Origin: Cupriavidus metallidurans CH34 | Lineage (GTDB): Bacteria; Pseudomonadota; Gammaproteobacteria; Burkholderiales; Burkholderiaceae | DNA: 64,000 nt | Direction of reading: 5' to 3' | Assembly: GCF_000196015.1 (NCBI RefSeq) | Contig: NC_007973.1 | Location: 1,674,001-1,738,000, forward strand | In this document: positions 1 through 8,550 of the stretch, piece after piece | Numbering within the stretch: position 1 is the first letter of the stretch | How the letters are laid out: each line of letters begins with the position of its first letter | Made by a program: the position numbers and the translations under genes | The notes under the pieces: generated by a model | Databases searched by the model: none | What the model was told of the DNA's origin: nothing | What the model saw: only the letters and a program-made list of their open reading frames with translations

Positions 1-39
1 CTGTCGTTCTTCAGCTTCTCCGGCGGGGCGGTCGTATGA
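1..39 (+). CDS. trbC: TrbC C-terminus (partial)
   Basis: Only the last 12 codons and the TGA are inside the window; they read LSFFSFSGGAVV. The assignment to TrbC, the VirB2-like pilin of the mating-pair apparatus, rests on gene order: TrbC precedes TrbD and TrbE in Tn4371-type trb operons. The stop overlaps the trbD start as ATGA, as expected for translational coupling. Confidence 0.6.
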   Translation: MSFFSFSGGAVV

Positions 40-308
40 GTGCCCCGGACACCTTCGCGGACGGTTTCGAGGTGCCGCTGCATCGCTCGCTGACCGAGCC
101 GATTCTGCTGGGCGGTGCGCCGCGCACCGTGGCGATCGCCAACGGCACGCTGACCGCCGCTGTCGGCCTGGGCCTGCAACTGTGGATTCCCGGCGTGGTG
201 CTCTGGATCGTCGGCCATTCGCTGGCGGTGTGGGGTGCGCGCGTCGATCCGCAGTTCATGCAGGTCTTCGCCCGGCACATCAAGCACCGCCCGCTGCTGG
301 ACGTGTGA
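36..308 (+). CDS. trbD: Conjugal transfer protein TrbD (VirB3-like)
   Basis: A 90-residue inner-membrane protein. Residues about 25-65 are hydrophobic (PRTVAIANGTLTAAVGLG, then LWIPGVVLWIVGHSLAVWG), consistent with the two membrane passes of VirB3/TrbD. It opens with ATGA overlapping the trbC stop and ends 15 bases before trbE, with a GAGGGGAGG ribosome site between. Members of this family are small and work with the TrbE ATPase at the base of the type IV secretion channel. Length and position both fit. Confidence 0.85.
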   Translation: MSAPDTFADGFEVPLHRSLTEPILLGGAPRTVAIANGTLTAAVGLGLQLWIPGVVLWIVGHSLAVWGARVDPQFMQVFARHIKHRPLLDV

Positions 309-323
309 GGGGAGGACGCCGCG

Positions 324-2753
324 ATGCTGAACCTCGCCGAATACCGCCAGCGCCCGGCCTTGCTTGCCGACTGGCTGCCCTGGGCCGGACTGGTCGCGCC
401 GGGCATCGTCTTGAACAAGGACGGCAGTTTCCAGCGCACGGCCCGGTTTCGCGGGCCTGACCTCGACAGCGCGACGCAAGGCGAGCTGATTGCCACGTCG
501 GCACGGCTGAACAACGCATTGCGCCGGCTGGGTTCTGGCTGGGCCTTGTTCATCGAGGCCGAGCGCCGCGCCGCTGCCGACTATCCGCGCTCGGAGTTTC
601 CCGAGCCGCTTTCGTGGGTGGTGGAGGAAGAACGCCGGGCCGCCTTCGAGGACTCGGGCAATCACTTCGAGAGCGGCTACCACCTGACGCTGCTTTACCT
701 GCCGCCGGAAGAATCCCGCGCCCGTGCAGCCAAGATGCTCTACGAGAACACGCCGACGAATGGCGTGGACTGGCGCGAGCGGCTGCAAGCCTTCGTCGCG
801 GAAACGGATCGCGTCTTTGACCTGCTCGACGGCGTGATGCCGGAAGTTGACTGGCTCGATGACGCGCAGACGCTGACCTACCTGCACGCGACCATCTCGA
901 CGCGGCGCTATTCGCTGGCGGTGCCCGAAGTGCCGTTCCACATCGACGCGCTGCTGACCGACTCGCCGCTGGTCGGTGGCCTGGCGCCCATGCTGGGCGA
1001 CCAGCACCTGCGCGTGGTGTCAGTGCGGGGCTTCCCAACCTCGACCTGGCCGGGGATTCTGGACGACCTCAACCGCCTCGGTTTTGCGTACCGCTGGAGC
1101 ACGCGCTTTCTCTGCCTCGACAAAGCCGAGGCGGAGAAAGAGCTTTCCCGCCTGCGCCGCCAGTGGTTCGCCAAGCGCAAGAACGTCATCGCGCTGCTGC
1201 GCGAAACGATCTTCCAGCAGGAAAGCCCGCTGGTCGATACCGACGCCAACAACAAGGCCGCCGATGCCGACGCCGCCTTGCAGGAGCTGGGCAGCGATCA
1301 AGTCGCCTTCGGCTACCTGACGGCGACCGTGACCGTCATGGACACGGACGCCGCCGTGGCGGACGAGAAGCTGCGCATGGTGGAGCGTGTCATCCAGGGT
1401 CGGGGTTTCGTCACCATCCCCGAAACGCTCAACGCCGTGGATGCCTGGTTGTCCTCGATCCCCGGCAATGCCTACGCCAACGTGCGCCAGCCCATCGTCT
1501 CGACGTTGAACCTGGCGCACCTGATGCCGGTGTCGGCGGTATGGGCTGGCCCCGAGCGCAATGACCACCTCGACGGCCCGCCGCTGATCGTCACGCGCAC
1601 CGATGGCGCCACGCCGTTCCGGCTGGTGACGCACATCGGCGACGTGGGCCACACGCTGGTGGCCGGGCCGACCGGCATGGGCAAATCGGTGCTGCTCGCC
1701 ACCTTGGCAATGCAGTTCCGGCGCTACCCCGGCTCGCGCATCTTCGCCTTCGACATGGGGCGCTCGATGCGGGCCACCATCCTGGGCCTCGGTGGCGAGC
1801 ACTACGACCTGGGCACGGATGGCGAAATCGCCTTCCAGCCGCTCGCGCGCATCGACCGCGAGGGCTACCGCACCTGGGCGGCCGAATGGATCGAGGGCCG
1901 CTTGCTGCACGAAGGCGTGGCTGTCGGCCCAGAGGAGAAGGCGGCCATCTGGTCGGCGCTGGGAAGTCTCGCCGGTGCGCCGGTGGAGCAGCGCACGATG
2001 ACGGGCCTGTCGGTGCTGTTGCAATCGAATGCGCTGCGCCAGGCGCTGTCGCCCTATGTGCTCGGTGGCGCCCACGGCAAGCTGCTGGACGCCGACCACG
2101 ACCGGCTCGGTATGGCCGACGTGCAGTGCTTCGAGATGGAGGAGCTGATGCACAGCAAGGCCGCCGTCATGGCCGTGCTGCATTACCTCTTTGCACGCTT
2201 CGATGAACGCTTCGACGGGGCGCCCACGCTGCTGATCCTCGATGAAGCGTGGTTGTTTCTCGATGACCCGGTGTTTGCCGCGCGTATCCGGCAATGGCTC
2301 AAGACGCTGCGCAAGAAGAACGTGAGCGTCATCTTCGCCACGCAGAGCTTGGCCGACATCAAGGATTCGAGCATCGCCCCGGCCATCATCGAGAGCTGCG
2401 CGAGCCGCATCTTCCTGCCGAACCCGCAGGCGACCGAACCGCAGATTCACACGATCTACGAGGGCTTCGGGCTCAACAGGCGGCAGATCGAAATCGTCGC
2501 CACTGCGCAGCCCAAACGCGACTACTACTACCAATCACGCCTCGGCAACCGCCTATTCGACCTCGACCTGGGGCCGGCGGCGCTGGCCTTCGCGGGCGCG
2601 TCCACGCCGCAAGACCAGCGCGACATGGATCGCGTGCTGCTGGACGCCGGCGTGCCCGGCTTCGCGGACGCCTGGCTGCGCCATCGCGGCCTCGATTGGG
2701 CGGCTGACCTGCTGCCTTCGTTCACCGACCACCCACAGGAGAACCTGCCATGA
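324..2753 (+). CDS. trbE: Conjugal transfer ATPase TrbE (VirB4 family)
   Basis: An 809-residue VirB4-type ATPase that powers pilus assembly and substrate transfer in the mating channel. Walker A is GPTGMGKS at residues 448-455. Walker B is LLILDEAWLF near 635-645, followed by the KTLRKKNVSVIFATQS segment typical of VirB4/TrbE. The N-terminal half (about 1-400) is the CagE/TrbE/VirB domain. Length fits the family (about 800-850). The start has the ribosome site GAGGGGAGG 8-9 bases upstream, and the stop overlaps trbJ as ATGA. The reading frame is intact. Confidence 0.96.
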   Translation: MLNLAEYRQRPALLADWLPWAGLVAPGIVLNKDGSFQRTARFRGPDLDSATQGELIATSARLNNALRRLGSGWALFIEAERRAAADYPRSEFPEPLSWVVEEERRAAFEDSGNHFESGYHLTLLYLPPEESRARAAKMLYENTPTNGVDWRERLQAFVAETDRVFDLLDGVMPEVDWLDDAQTLTYLHATISTRRYSLAVPEVPFHIDALLTDSPLVGGLAPMLGDQHLRVVSVRGFPTSTWPGILDDLNRLGFAYRWSTRFLCLDKAEAEKELSRLRRQWFAKRKNVIALLRETIFQQESPLVDTDANNKAADADAALQELGSDQVAFGYLTATVTVMDTDAAVADEKLRMVERVIQGRGFVTIPETLNAVDAWLSSIPGNAYANVRQPIVSTLNLAHLMPVSAVWAGPERNDHLDGPPLIVTRTDGATPFRLVTHIGDVGHTLVAGPTGMGKSVLLATLAMQFRRYPGSRIFAFDMGRSMRATILGLGGEHYDLGTDGEIAFQPLARIDREGYRTWAAEWIEGRLLHEGVAVGPEEKAAIWSALGSLAGAPVEQRTMTGLSVLLQSNALRQALSPYVLGGAHGKLLDADHDRLGMADVQCFEMEELMHSKAAVMAVLHYLFARFDERFDGAPTLLILDEAWLFLDDPVFAARIRQWLKTLRKKNVSVIFATQSLADIKDSSIAPAIIESCASRIFLPNPQATEPQIHTIYEGFGLNRRQIEIVATAQPKRDYYYQSRLGNRLFDLDLGPAALAFAGASTPQDQRDMDRVLLDAGVPGFADAWLRHRGLDWAADLLPSFTDHPQENLP

Positions 2754-3475
2754 AGAAGCGCCTTATCGCCGCCGCCATCGCGGCCATGCTTTGCACCGCC
2801 ACCGCCCATGCGCAATGGGTCGTGATCGACCCCACGAACCTCGTGCAGAACACGCTGACCGCGATCCGCACACTGGAGCAGATCAATAACCAGATCAAGC
2901 AGCTTCAGAACGAAGCACAGATGCTCATCAATCAGGCGCGCAACCTGGCCAGCCTGCCGTCCAGCGTGGTGAACCAGTTGCGCACCAATCTGGCGACGAC
3001 CGAGCGGCTGATCGCCCAAGCTCGCGGCTTGGCCTACGACGTGACGAATCTGGATCGGGAGTTTCAGCGCCTGTATCCCGAGCAGTACGCTGCCACGGTG
3101 AGCGGCGACCAGATGTACCGCGACGCGCAGGAGCGTTGGAAGAACACGCTCAATGGCTTGCAGACCACGATGCAGATGCAGGCCCAGGCATCGCAGAACC
3201 TCCATGATGATGAAGGCGTGCTGGCCGATCTGGTCGGCAAGAGCCAGTCCGCCGTTGGCGCACTGCAAGCCATGCAGGCCACGAACCAACTGCTGGCCTT
3301 GCAAGCCAAGCAGTCCATCCAGACCCAGCGGCTCCAGATCACGCAGGACCGGGCGGCGTCGCTGGAGCTGGCGCGGCAGGCGGCGGCCACGGAGCGCGCC
3401 CGCGAGGTGCGGCGGCGTTTCCTCGGTGAAGGTACGCCGTACACGCCGCAGTCCGTGAACTTCTACGGCAACTGA
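2750..3475 (+). CDS. trbJ: Conjugal transfer protein TrbJ (VirB5-like)
   Basis: A 241-residue periplasmic or pilus-tip protein with a clear signal peptide, MKKRLIAAAIAAMLCTATAHA followed by Q, cleaved after AHA. The mature part is rich in Gln, Asn and Leu and strongly helical (repeated EQINNQIKQLQNEAQ and QASQNLHDD segments), as in VirB5/TrbJ minor pilins. It overlaps trbE by four bases and is followed 12 bases later by the lipoprotein gene, so it belongs to the same operon. No anomalies were seen. Confidence 0.92.
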   Translation: MKKRLIAAAIAAMLCTATAHAQWVVIDPTNLVQNTLTAIRTLEQINNQIKQLQNEAQMLINQARNLASLPSSVVNQLRTNLATTERLIAQARGLAYDVTNLDREFQRLYPEQYAATVSGDQMYRDAQERWKNTLNGLQTTMQMQAQASQNLHDDEGVLADLVGKSQSAVGALQAMQATNQLLALQAKQSIQTQRLQITQDRAASLELARQAAATERAREVRRRFLGEGTPYTPQSVNFYGN

Positions 3476-3487
3476 CGGGAGGCCGCC

Positions 3488-3820
3488 ATGCGATGCGTCC
3501 TCGTCCTGTGCGCCGTGCTGTTGGCCGCTTGCGGCAAGCAGCCGGCTAACAACCTTGCCGACGCCCTGGCTGCCGATCCCGTGCGGCTCAAGGCATTGCG
3601 CGCGCAATGCGCGGCCCATCCGCAACAGGTCATGCAGGCCACGGGCGAGGACGCTTGCCGCGCCGCCGCCGAAGCCTTCCGGCGGCGCTTCTTCTCCGGC
3701 GAGGCCGGGCCGGATGAGTACCAGACGGCGGCCGACCTGCCGCCGATCCCGCCGAGCTTCGATGAACCGGCCGATGGCGTGGCGCCAGCCGTTCCCGCCC
3801 AACGGGAGGACACGCCATGA
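3488..3820 (+). CDS. trbK: TrbK-like entry-exclusion lipoprotein
   Basis: A 110-residue protein with a lipoprotein signal, MRCVLVLCAVLLAAC, whose lipobox LAAC puts the acylated Cys at residue 15. The remainder is short, charged and Pro-rich. In IncP and Tn4371-type trb operons a small lipoprotein between trbJ and trbL is TrbK, which blocks conjugation into cells that already carry the element. Sequence conservation of TrbK is poor, so the name rests on position, size and lipobox. The ribosome site GGGAGG lies upstream and the stop overlaps trbL as ATGA. Confidence 0.75.
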   Translation: MRCVLVLCAVLLAACGKQPANNLADALAADPVRLKALRAQCAAHPQQVMQATGEDACRAAAEAFRRRFFSGEAGPDEYQTAADLPPIPPSFDEPADGVAPAVPAQREDTP

Positions 3821-5202
3821 ATGACGTGACCATCATCGACCAGTTCCTGAACACCTTTTCCACCTACATCGACTCGGGTTTCGGGCTGCTGCGGGGCGAA
3901 GTGGCGTTCCTCACGGCCACGCTGATCGTCATCGACATGACGATCGCCGGCCTGTATTGGGCCATGAGCCATGCCACCGGCCAGGGCGAGGACGTGATCG
4001 CCAAGCTGCTGCGCAAGGTGCTCTACGTCGGTGCCTTCGCCTACATCATCAACAACTTCAACTGGCTGGCCGGCATCGTCTTCCGATCCTTTGCCGGACT
4101 GGGCATCACCGCCACCGGCTCGGCCATCACGATGGGGAACTTCTTGCAGCCGGGCCGGTTGGCGAAAGCCGGCATCGACGCCGGGGCGCCGATCCTGAAG
4201 CAGATCGGCAAGATGGCGGGCTTCCCCGAAGTGTTCGTGAACCTCGACCCCATCGTGGTGATGTTCCTCGCCTGGCTGGTTGTGGTGTTGTGCTTCTTCG
4301 TGCTGGCGATCCAGCTTTTCATCACGCTGATCGAATTCAAGCTGACCACGCTGGCGGGCTTCGTGCTGGTGCCGTTCGCGCTGTGGAACAAGACCAGCTT
4401 CCTGGCCGAGAAGGTGCTGGGCAACGTGGTATCCGCCGGCGTCAAGGTGCTGGTGCTGGCCGTGATCGTCGGTATCGGCTCGGGCTTGTTCGCTCAGTTC
4501 CAAGTCCATCCCGCCGAGCCGTCCATCGACCATGCGCTGGTCATCATGCTGGCCTCGCTCACCTTGCTGGCGCTTGGGATCTTCGGCCCCGGCATCGCCA
4601 CGGGCCTCGTCTCCGGTGCGCCACAGCTCGGCGCGGGCGCAATGGCCGGTGCTGCTGTCGGCGCTGCCGGCACCGCCGTCGCCATCGGCGCCGCCGCGAC
4701 GGGCGTGGGTGGCGCCGTGGCTGCTGGCGCTCGCATGGCCCCGGCTGCCGCCAAGCTGGCCGGTAGCGGCGCGCGCGCCGCCACGTCGGCGGCCAGCAGT
4801 GCGAAGTCGGCGTTTCAGGCCGGTTCCGCCGCCGCTGGCGGCGGCGCGAAGGGCGCGATGGCGGGCCTGGGCAATGTCGCCAAGACAGGCGCGCAGTCGG
4901 CCGGACGCGCGGCTGTGTCGCGTGCTTCCGCTGCCGGGCAGCGAATGGCAGCTCCATTCCGCGCTGGCTGGAATGGCCCGGCCGCTGACTCTGGCGCGAC
5001 AGCCGGCGGAGCCGGGGCATCCGGCCAGGCCGCAACAGGCGAAGCCACTTCCGGCGCAGCCAACGCGCAACCCGCCTGGGCCAAGCGGCTGCATCGCCGC
5101 CAGCAACTCACCCATGCCGCGACCACCACCGCCCACACGCTGCGCGGTGGCGATGGCGGCGGCTCCGGCCAGGGGCCGAGCCTGCGCGATTCCGATTCAT
5201 AA
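3817..5202 (+). CDS. trbL: Conjugal transfer protein TrbL (VirB6-like)
   Basis: A 461-residue polytopic inner-membrane protein. Hydrophobic segments lie at about residues 25-50, 65-90, 145-180, 185-200, 205-230 and 240-265. From about residue 270 to the end it changes into an Ala/Gly/Ser-rich, low-complexity tail, a common TrbL trait that is thought to be cytoplasmic or translocated. VirB6/TrbL forms part of the channel. The start overlaps the trbK stop (ATGA). The ribosome site for trbF, AAGGAGAA, follows the stop directly. Confidence 0.93.
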   Translation: MNDVTIIDQFLNTFSTYIDSGFGLLRGEVAFLTATLIVIDMTIAGLYWAMSHATGQGEDVIAKLLRKVLYVGAFAYIINNFNWLAGIVFRSFAGLGITATGSAITMGNFLQPGRLAKAGIDAGAPILKQIGKMAGFPEVFVNLDPIVVMFLAWLVVVLCFFVLAIQLFITLIEFKLTTLAGFVLVPFALWNKTSFLAEKVLGNVVSAGVKVLVLAVIVGIGSGLFAQFQVHPAEPSIDHALVIMLASLTLLALGIFGPGIATGLVSGAPQLGAGAMAGAAVGAAGTAVAIGAAATGVGGAVAAGARMAPAAAKLAGSGARAATSAASSAKSAFQAGSAAAGGGAKGAMAGLGNVAKTGAQSAGRAAVSRASAAGQRMAAPFRAGWNGPAADSGATAGGAGASGQAATGEATSGAANAQPAWAKRLHRRQQLTHAATTTAHTLRGGDGGGSGQGPSLRDSDS

Positions 5203-5214
5203 GGAGAACTGACC

Positions 5215-5919
5215 ATGCGATTCAAGAAACCACAGGTGCGCTATGCCGACACGCCGCAGGCTGCCACGCCTTATCAAGCTGCCGGCCAGGTGTGGGACGA
5301 GCGCATCGGCTCGCCGCGCGTGCAGGCGAAGAACTGGCGGCTGATGGCCTTCGGCTGCCTGACGCTCGCGCTGCTGATGGCCGGCGGCCTGGTGTGGCGC
5401 TCGGCGCAGTCCATCGTGACGCCCTATGTGGTGGAGGTGGACAACGCGGGCCAAGTGCGCGCCGTGGGCGAAGCCGCCACGCCTTACCGGCCCAACGATG
5501 CGCAGACGGCGCACCACATCGCGCGCTTCGTGACGCTGGTGCGCTCGCTGTCCATCGACCCCATTGTCGTCCGCCAGAACTGGCTGGACGCCTACGACTA
5601 CACCACCGACAAGGGCGCCGTGGCGCTCAACGACTACGCCCGCGTGAACGATCCGTTCGCGCGCATCGGCAAGGAGTCGGTGACGGTGCAGATCGCCAGC
5701 GTGACCCGTGCCAGCGACACGTCTTTCAACGTGCGCTGGACGGAACGGCGCTACGTCAACGGCGCTGCCGCAGGCACTGAACGCTGGAACGCCGTGATTT
5801 CCATCGTGCAGCAGACCCCACGCACCGAGGAACGCCTACGCAAGAACCCTCTCGGCATTTACGTCAATGGCCTGTCGTGGAGCCGCGAACTGGATTCTTC
5901 CGAAGGAGCAAAACCATGA
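5215..5919 (+). CDS. trbF: Conjugal transfer protein TrbF (VirB8-like)
   Basis: A 234-residue bitopic inner-membrane protein: a short cytoplasmic N-terminus, one membrane segment around residues 44-62 (LMAFGCLTLALLMAGGLVW), then a periplasmic VirB8-like NTF2-fold domain. VirB8/TrbF nucleates assembly of the secretion complex. The spacing to trbL is 12 bases with GGAGAA as ribosome site, and the stop overlaps the trbG start. Confidence 0.94.
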   Translation: MRFKKPQVRYADTPQAATPYQAAGQVWDERIGSPRVQAKNWRLMAFGCLTLALLMAGGLVWRSAQSIVTPYVVEVDNAGQVRAVGEAATPYRPNDAQTAHHIARFVTLVRSLSIDPIVVRQNWLDAYDYTTDKGAVALNDYARVNDPFARIGKESVTVQIASVTRASDTSFNVRWTERRYVNGAAAGTERWNAVISIVQQTPRTEERLRKNPLGIYVNGLSWSRELDSSEGAKP

Positions 5920-6917
5920 GCCTGTCTTTCCGCTTTTACGCTTTGCCGTTGATGCTTGCTGCCCTTGCGGGTTGCGCCACGCAGGGCAAGCCGCCGCCCG
6001 TGATCTCGCTCGATGAGTCAGTGCAGGCCCAGCCGCTGCCTGAGCCGCCGACGCCGATAGAGGTGGTGGCCGTGCCCGAGGTGCTACCGATGCCGGCGCA
6101 ATTGAAGCCGCTGCCCGAAGCCGAGGACGCCAAGCCCGCGCCGGAGCCGGCCGACGAGAAGGTGCGCGTCTCGCGCGCCAATGCCGAGGCCCGCGTCGCG
6201 CCCACGCGCGAGGGCTACGTCAACGCGATTCAGGTGTGGCCCTTCACGGATGGCGCGCTCTATCAGGTCTATGCGGCCGTGGGCCGCGTGACCGTGGTTT
6301 CGCTCCAGCCGGGCGAGGAACTGGTGACGGTGGCCGCCGGCGATACCGTGCGCTGGATCGTGGGCGACACGTCCAGCGGCAGCGGTGCCGACCTGCGCGT
6401 GAACGTGCTGGTCAAGCCGATCCGCTCGGGCCTCAAGACCAATCTCGTCATCACCACCAGCCGTAGGACGTACCTGCTGGAGCTGGCTTCGACCGAGAAA
6501 ACGTGGATGGCGTCGGTGTCCTGGGAATACCCACGCGACCGGATGCTGGCCTTGCAGCGCCAGGCGCAGGCGGCCAGCGCCGCCGCGCCCGTGGACTCTG
6601 GCTTGTCGCTGGAGAACCTGCGCTTCCGCTACGCGATCAGCGGCAGCAATCCGCCGTGGAAGCCACTGCGTGCCTTCGACGATGGCGCGAAGGTCTATAT
6701 CCAGTTTCCAGCGGGCATCGCCCAGGGCGAGCTGCCGCCGCTGTTCGTCATTGGCGCCCAGGGCGACGGGCAGTTGGTGAACTACCGCTTCCGCTCGCCG
6801 TATTTCATCGTCGATCGCCTGTTCGGCGCCGCCGAGTTGCGCTTGGGCGGGGACAAGGGCGACGTGGTGCGGATCGAGCGCACGGATGGCGTCGTGGGCT
6901 CGGTCGGGAGGAACTGA
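5916..6917 (+). CDS. trbG: Conjugal transfer protein TrbG (VirB9-like)
   Basis: A 333-residue VirB9-family outer-membrane-complex protein. The ATG at 5916 is chosen because GAAGGAG lies 8-14 bases upstream, it overlaps the trbF stop by four bases, and it places a lipoprotein signal at the N-terminus (MSLSFRFYALPLMLAALAGC, lipobox LAGC). A Pro/Glu-rich spacer (about 30-90) is followed by the VirB9 domain, with the GYVNAIQVWPFTDGALYQVY region and a C-terminal beta-rich part. The longer in-frame start at 5877 lies inside trbF and has no better ribosome site. Confidence 0.94.
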   Translation: MSLSFRFYALPLMLAALAGCATQGKPPPVISLDESVQAQPLPEPPTPIEVVAVPEVLPMPAQLKPLPEAEDAKPAPEPADEKVRVSRANAEARVAPTREGYVNAIQVWPFTDGALYQVYAAVGRVTVVSLQPGEELVTVAAGDTVRWIVGDTSSGSGADLRVNVLVKPIRSGLKTNLVITTSRRTYLLELASTEKTWMASVSWEYPRDRMLALQRQAQAASAAAPVDSGLSLENLRFRYAISGSNPPWKPLRAFDDGAKVYIQFPAGIAQGELPPLFVIGAQGDGQLVNYRFRSPYFIVDRLFGAAELRLGGDKGDVVRIERTDGVVGSVGRN

Positions 6918-6919
6918 CG

Positions 6920-8188
6920 ATGAGCCAGGACGACACCCCCGACCTTGCCGCGCCTTCGGCGGGCAAGGTGGCGCCCGAGGCGGTGGCGCTGCGCGCCCAG
7001 CCGCGCCCGGTCACGCGCCTGAATCGGCGCACGCTGGCCATCCTCGTCGGCGGCCTGTCGGTCGCCGTGCTCGGGGCCACGATCTGGTCATTGCAGCCGC
7101 ACCGGCGTGGCGCGGGCGAGCAGACCGAGCTTTACAACGTGGATCGTGTCTCGAAGTCCGAAGGGCTGGACGGCCTGCCGGCCGACTACTCGAAGCTGCC
7201 GCCGAAGGTGCCCGAGCTGGGGCCGCCGCTGCCGGGCGACCTCGGCCCGGCCATCGTGAACTCGCAGCAGCCAGCCGTGGCCGCCTACGCGGCCCCCGGC
7301 CACGATCCCAACGACGCCTTGCGCAAGGAAGCGGAGGCCGCTGCGGCTTCGTCGGTGTTCTTCCGCTCGGGTGGTCAAGCCGCGGCCACGGTGGCGCAGG
7401 CAGCGCCGGGCGTACCTGGCGTGGCAAGCACGCTCGCGGCCTTCGATCCGCTCGCCGCCGGGCCGGCCTCGACGGCGGCCCAGCCCGCCGACCCGACCGC
7501 CGTGCAGAACCGGCAAGACCAGAAAGAGGCGTTCCTGAAAGCCGGTTCTACGGAAACCCGTAATTCCGGCAATCTGGCGCTGCCGACGTCGCCGTATCAG
7601 GTCATGGCTGGAACGGTGATCGCCGGGGCGCTGGTGACGGGCATCAAGTCGGACTTGCCGGGCGACGTGATCGCCACCGTCACGGAGCCGGTCTATGACA
7701 CGGCCACGGGCAAGTTCCTGCTGATCCCGCAGGGATCGCGCATCCTGGGCAAATACAACAGCCAGGTCAGCTATGGGCAGAGCCGCGTGCAAGTGGTGTG
7801 GAACCGCGTCATCCTGCCGGACACGTCATCGCTGACGCTCGACAACCTCGTGGGCACTGACCCGGCCGGCTACGCGGGCCTGGAAGACGACGTGGACTGG
7901 CACTGGAAGCGCATCTTTGCCGGTGCGGTGCTGACGACGCTGCTGGGCGTCGGCGCCGAGCTGGCCGCGCCGGAGAACCGCCAGGACGGCAACCGCATCG
8001 TCATCGCCGGGCGCGACAGCGCCCAGGACAGCATCAATCAGGTCGGGCAAGAGATCACCCGGCGCAACATGAACATCCAGCCGACGTTGACGGCACGGCC
8101 GGGCTTGCCGGTTCGGGTGATCGTGGCGCGCGACCTCGTGTTGCGTCCTTACCAACCCATGTTCTATCAGCTTGGAGGTGCGCGATGA
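6920..8188 (+). CDS. trbI: Conjugal transfer protein TrbI (VirB10-like)
   Basis: A 422-residue VirB10-family protein that spans the inner membrane once (about residues 34-56, RTLAILVGGLSVAVLGATIW). A Pro-rich periplasmic region leads into the C-terminal VirB10 beta-barrel domain (about 200-415: VMAGTVIAGALVTGIKSDLPG, LIPQGSRILGKYNSQV). It links inner-membrane energy to the outer-membrane pore. The ATG at 6920 has GGGAGGAA upstream; a longer in-frame opening at 6503 would overlap most of trbG and is rejected. The stop overlaps the next gene as ATGA. Confidence 0.94.
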   Translation: MSQDDTPDLAAPSAGKVAPEAVALRAQPRPVTRLNRRTLAILVGGLSVAVLGATIWSLQPHRRGAGEQTELYNVDRVSKSEGLDGLPADYSKLPPKVPELGPPLPGDLGPAIVNSQQPAVAAYAAPGHDPNDALRKEAEAAAASSVFFRSGGQAAATVAQAAPGVPGVASTLAAFDPLAAGPASTAAQPADPTAVQNRQDQKEAFLKAGSTETRNSGNLALPTSPYQVMAGTVIAGALVTGIKSDLPGDVIATVTEPVYDTATGKFLLIPQGSRILGKYNSQVSYGQSRVQVVWNRVILPDTSSLTLDNLVGTDPAGYAGLEDDVDWHWKRIFAGAVLTTLLGVGAELAAPENRQDGNRIVIAGRDSAQDSINQVGQEITRRNMNIQPTLTARPGLPVRVIVARDLVLRPYQPMFYQLGGAR

Positions 8189-8445
8189 GTACCGCCCGAA
8201 AACTCCGCCTCGGCCCGTTGCCGTCCAGCGGTAGCACGAAGCTGACGTTCACCTGCCCGGCCAGCCTGAAAGCCGACCTGGACGCCTACGCCGCGCTGCA
8301 CGCGCAGGCGTATGGCGAGGCCGTCGATGCAACGACGTTGATCCCGCACATGCTGGAGGCGTTCATTGCTGGGGATCGAGGATTCCGGCGGGGCAGGGGA
8401 GACGACACCCGATCGTCTTCCCGCACGGCTGCGCCGAAGGGATGA
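8185..8445 (+). CDS. DUF2274 protein of the trb operon
   Basis: An 86-residue protein beginning ATGA over the trbI stop. It carries the DUF2274 pattern (KLRLGPLP, KLTFTCPASLKADLDAYAALHAQAYGE). Such genes routinely follow trbI in Tn4371-type elements; their function is unknown. The Arg-rich C-terminus looks disordered. The LKADLDAY helix resembles a ribbon-helix-helix-like segment, so a DNA-binding role is possible but unproven. Confidence 0.85.
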   Translation: MSTARKLRLGPLPSSGSTKLTFTCPASLKADLDAYAALHAQAYGEAVDATTLIPHMLEAFIAGDRGFRRGRGDDTRSSSRTAAPKG

Positions 8446-8466
8446 GATTTTGAATATGTTGCCGTT

Positions 8467-8550
8467 GTCGTATCCAAACTACGACTGGGTTCGCCATATC
8501 AAATTGACTTCCGCTTGGGAAAGTTGTAAAAATCGTAGTATGACTACGAC
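8467..8550 (+). promoter_or_regulatory. Duplicated 19-bp operator candidate at abiE
   Basis: Two inverted repeats share one layout: (G/A)TCGTA, seven bases, TACGAC. Copy 1 is 8467-8485 and copy 2 is 8532-8550; their starts are 65 bases apart. They agree at 13 or more of 19 positions, including CTACGAC in the right arm. Copy 2 is centred on the abiEi ATG (8540-8542). AbiEi antitoxins are known to bind paired inverted repeats in their own promoter, so autoregulation is the likely role. The repeats are seen; the binding is inferred. Confidence 0.7.
8504..8532 (+). promoter_or_regulatory. Candidate abiE promoter
   Basis: TTGACT (8504-8509) is followed after 17 bases by TAAAAA (8527-8532). Transcription would start about 7-8 bases later, at or next to the abiEi ATG (8540), so the message may be leaderless. 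No ribosome site lies at normal distance upstream of that ATG; GGGAAAG is about 16 bases away. Confidence 0.5.

Noticed and set aside
1020..2534. 504-residue open frame antisense to trbE
   Set aside because: A GC-bias shadow of an intact VirB4-type ATPase gene.
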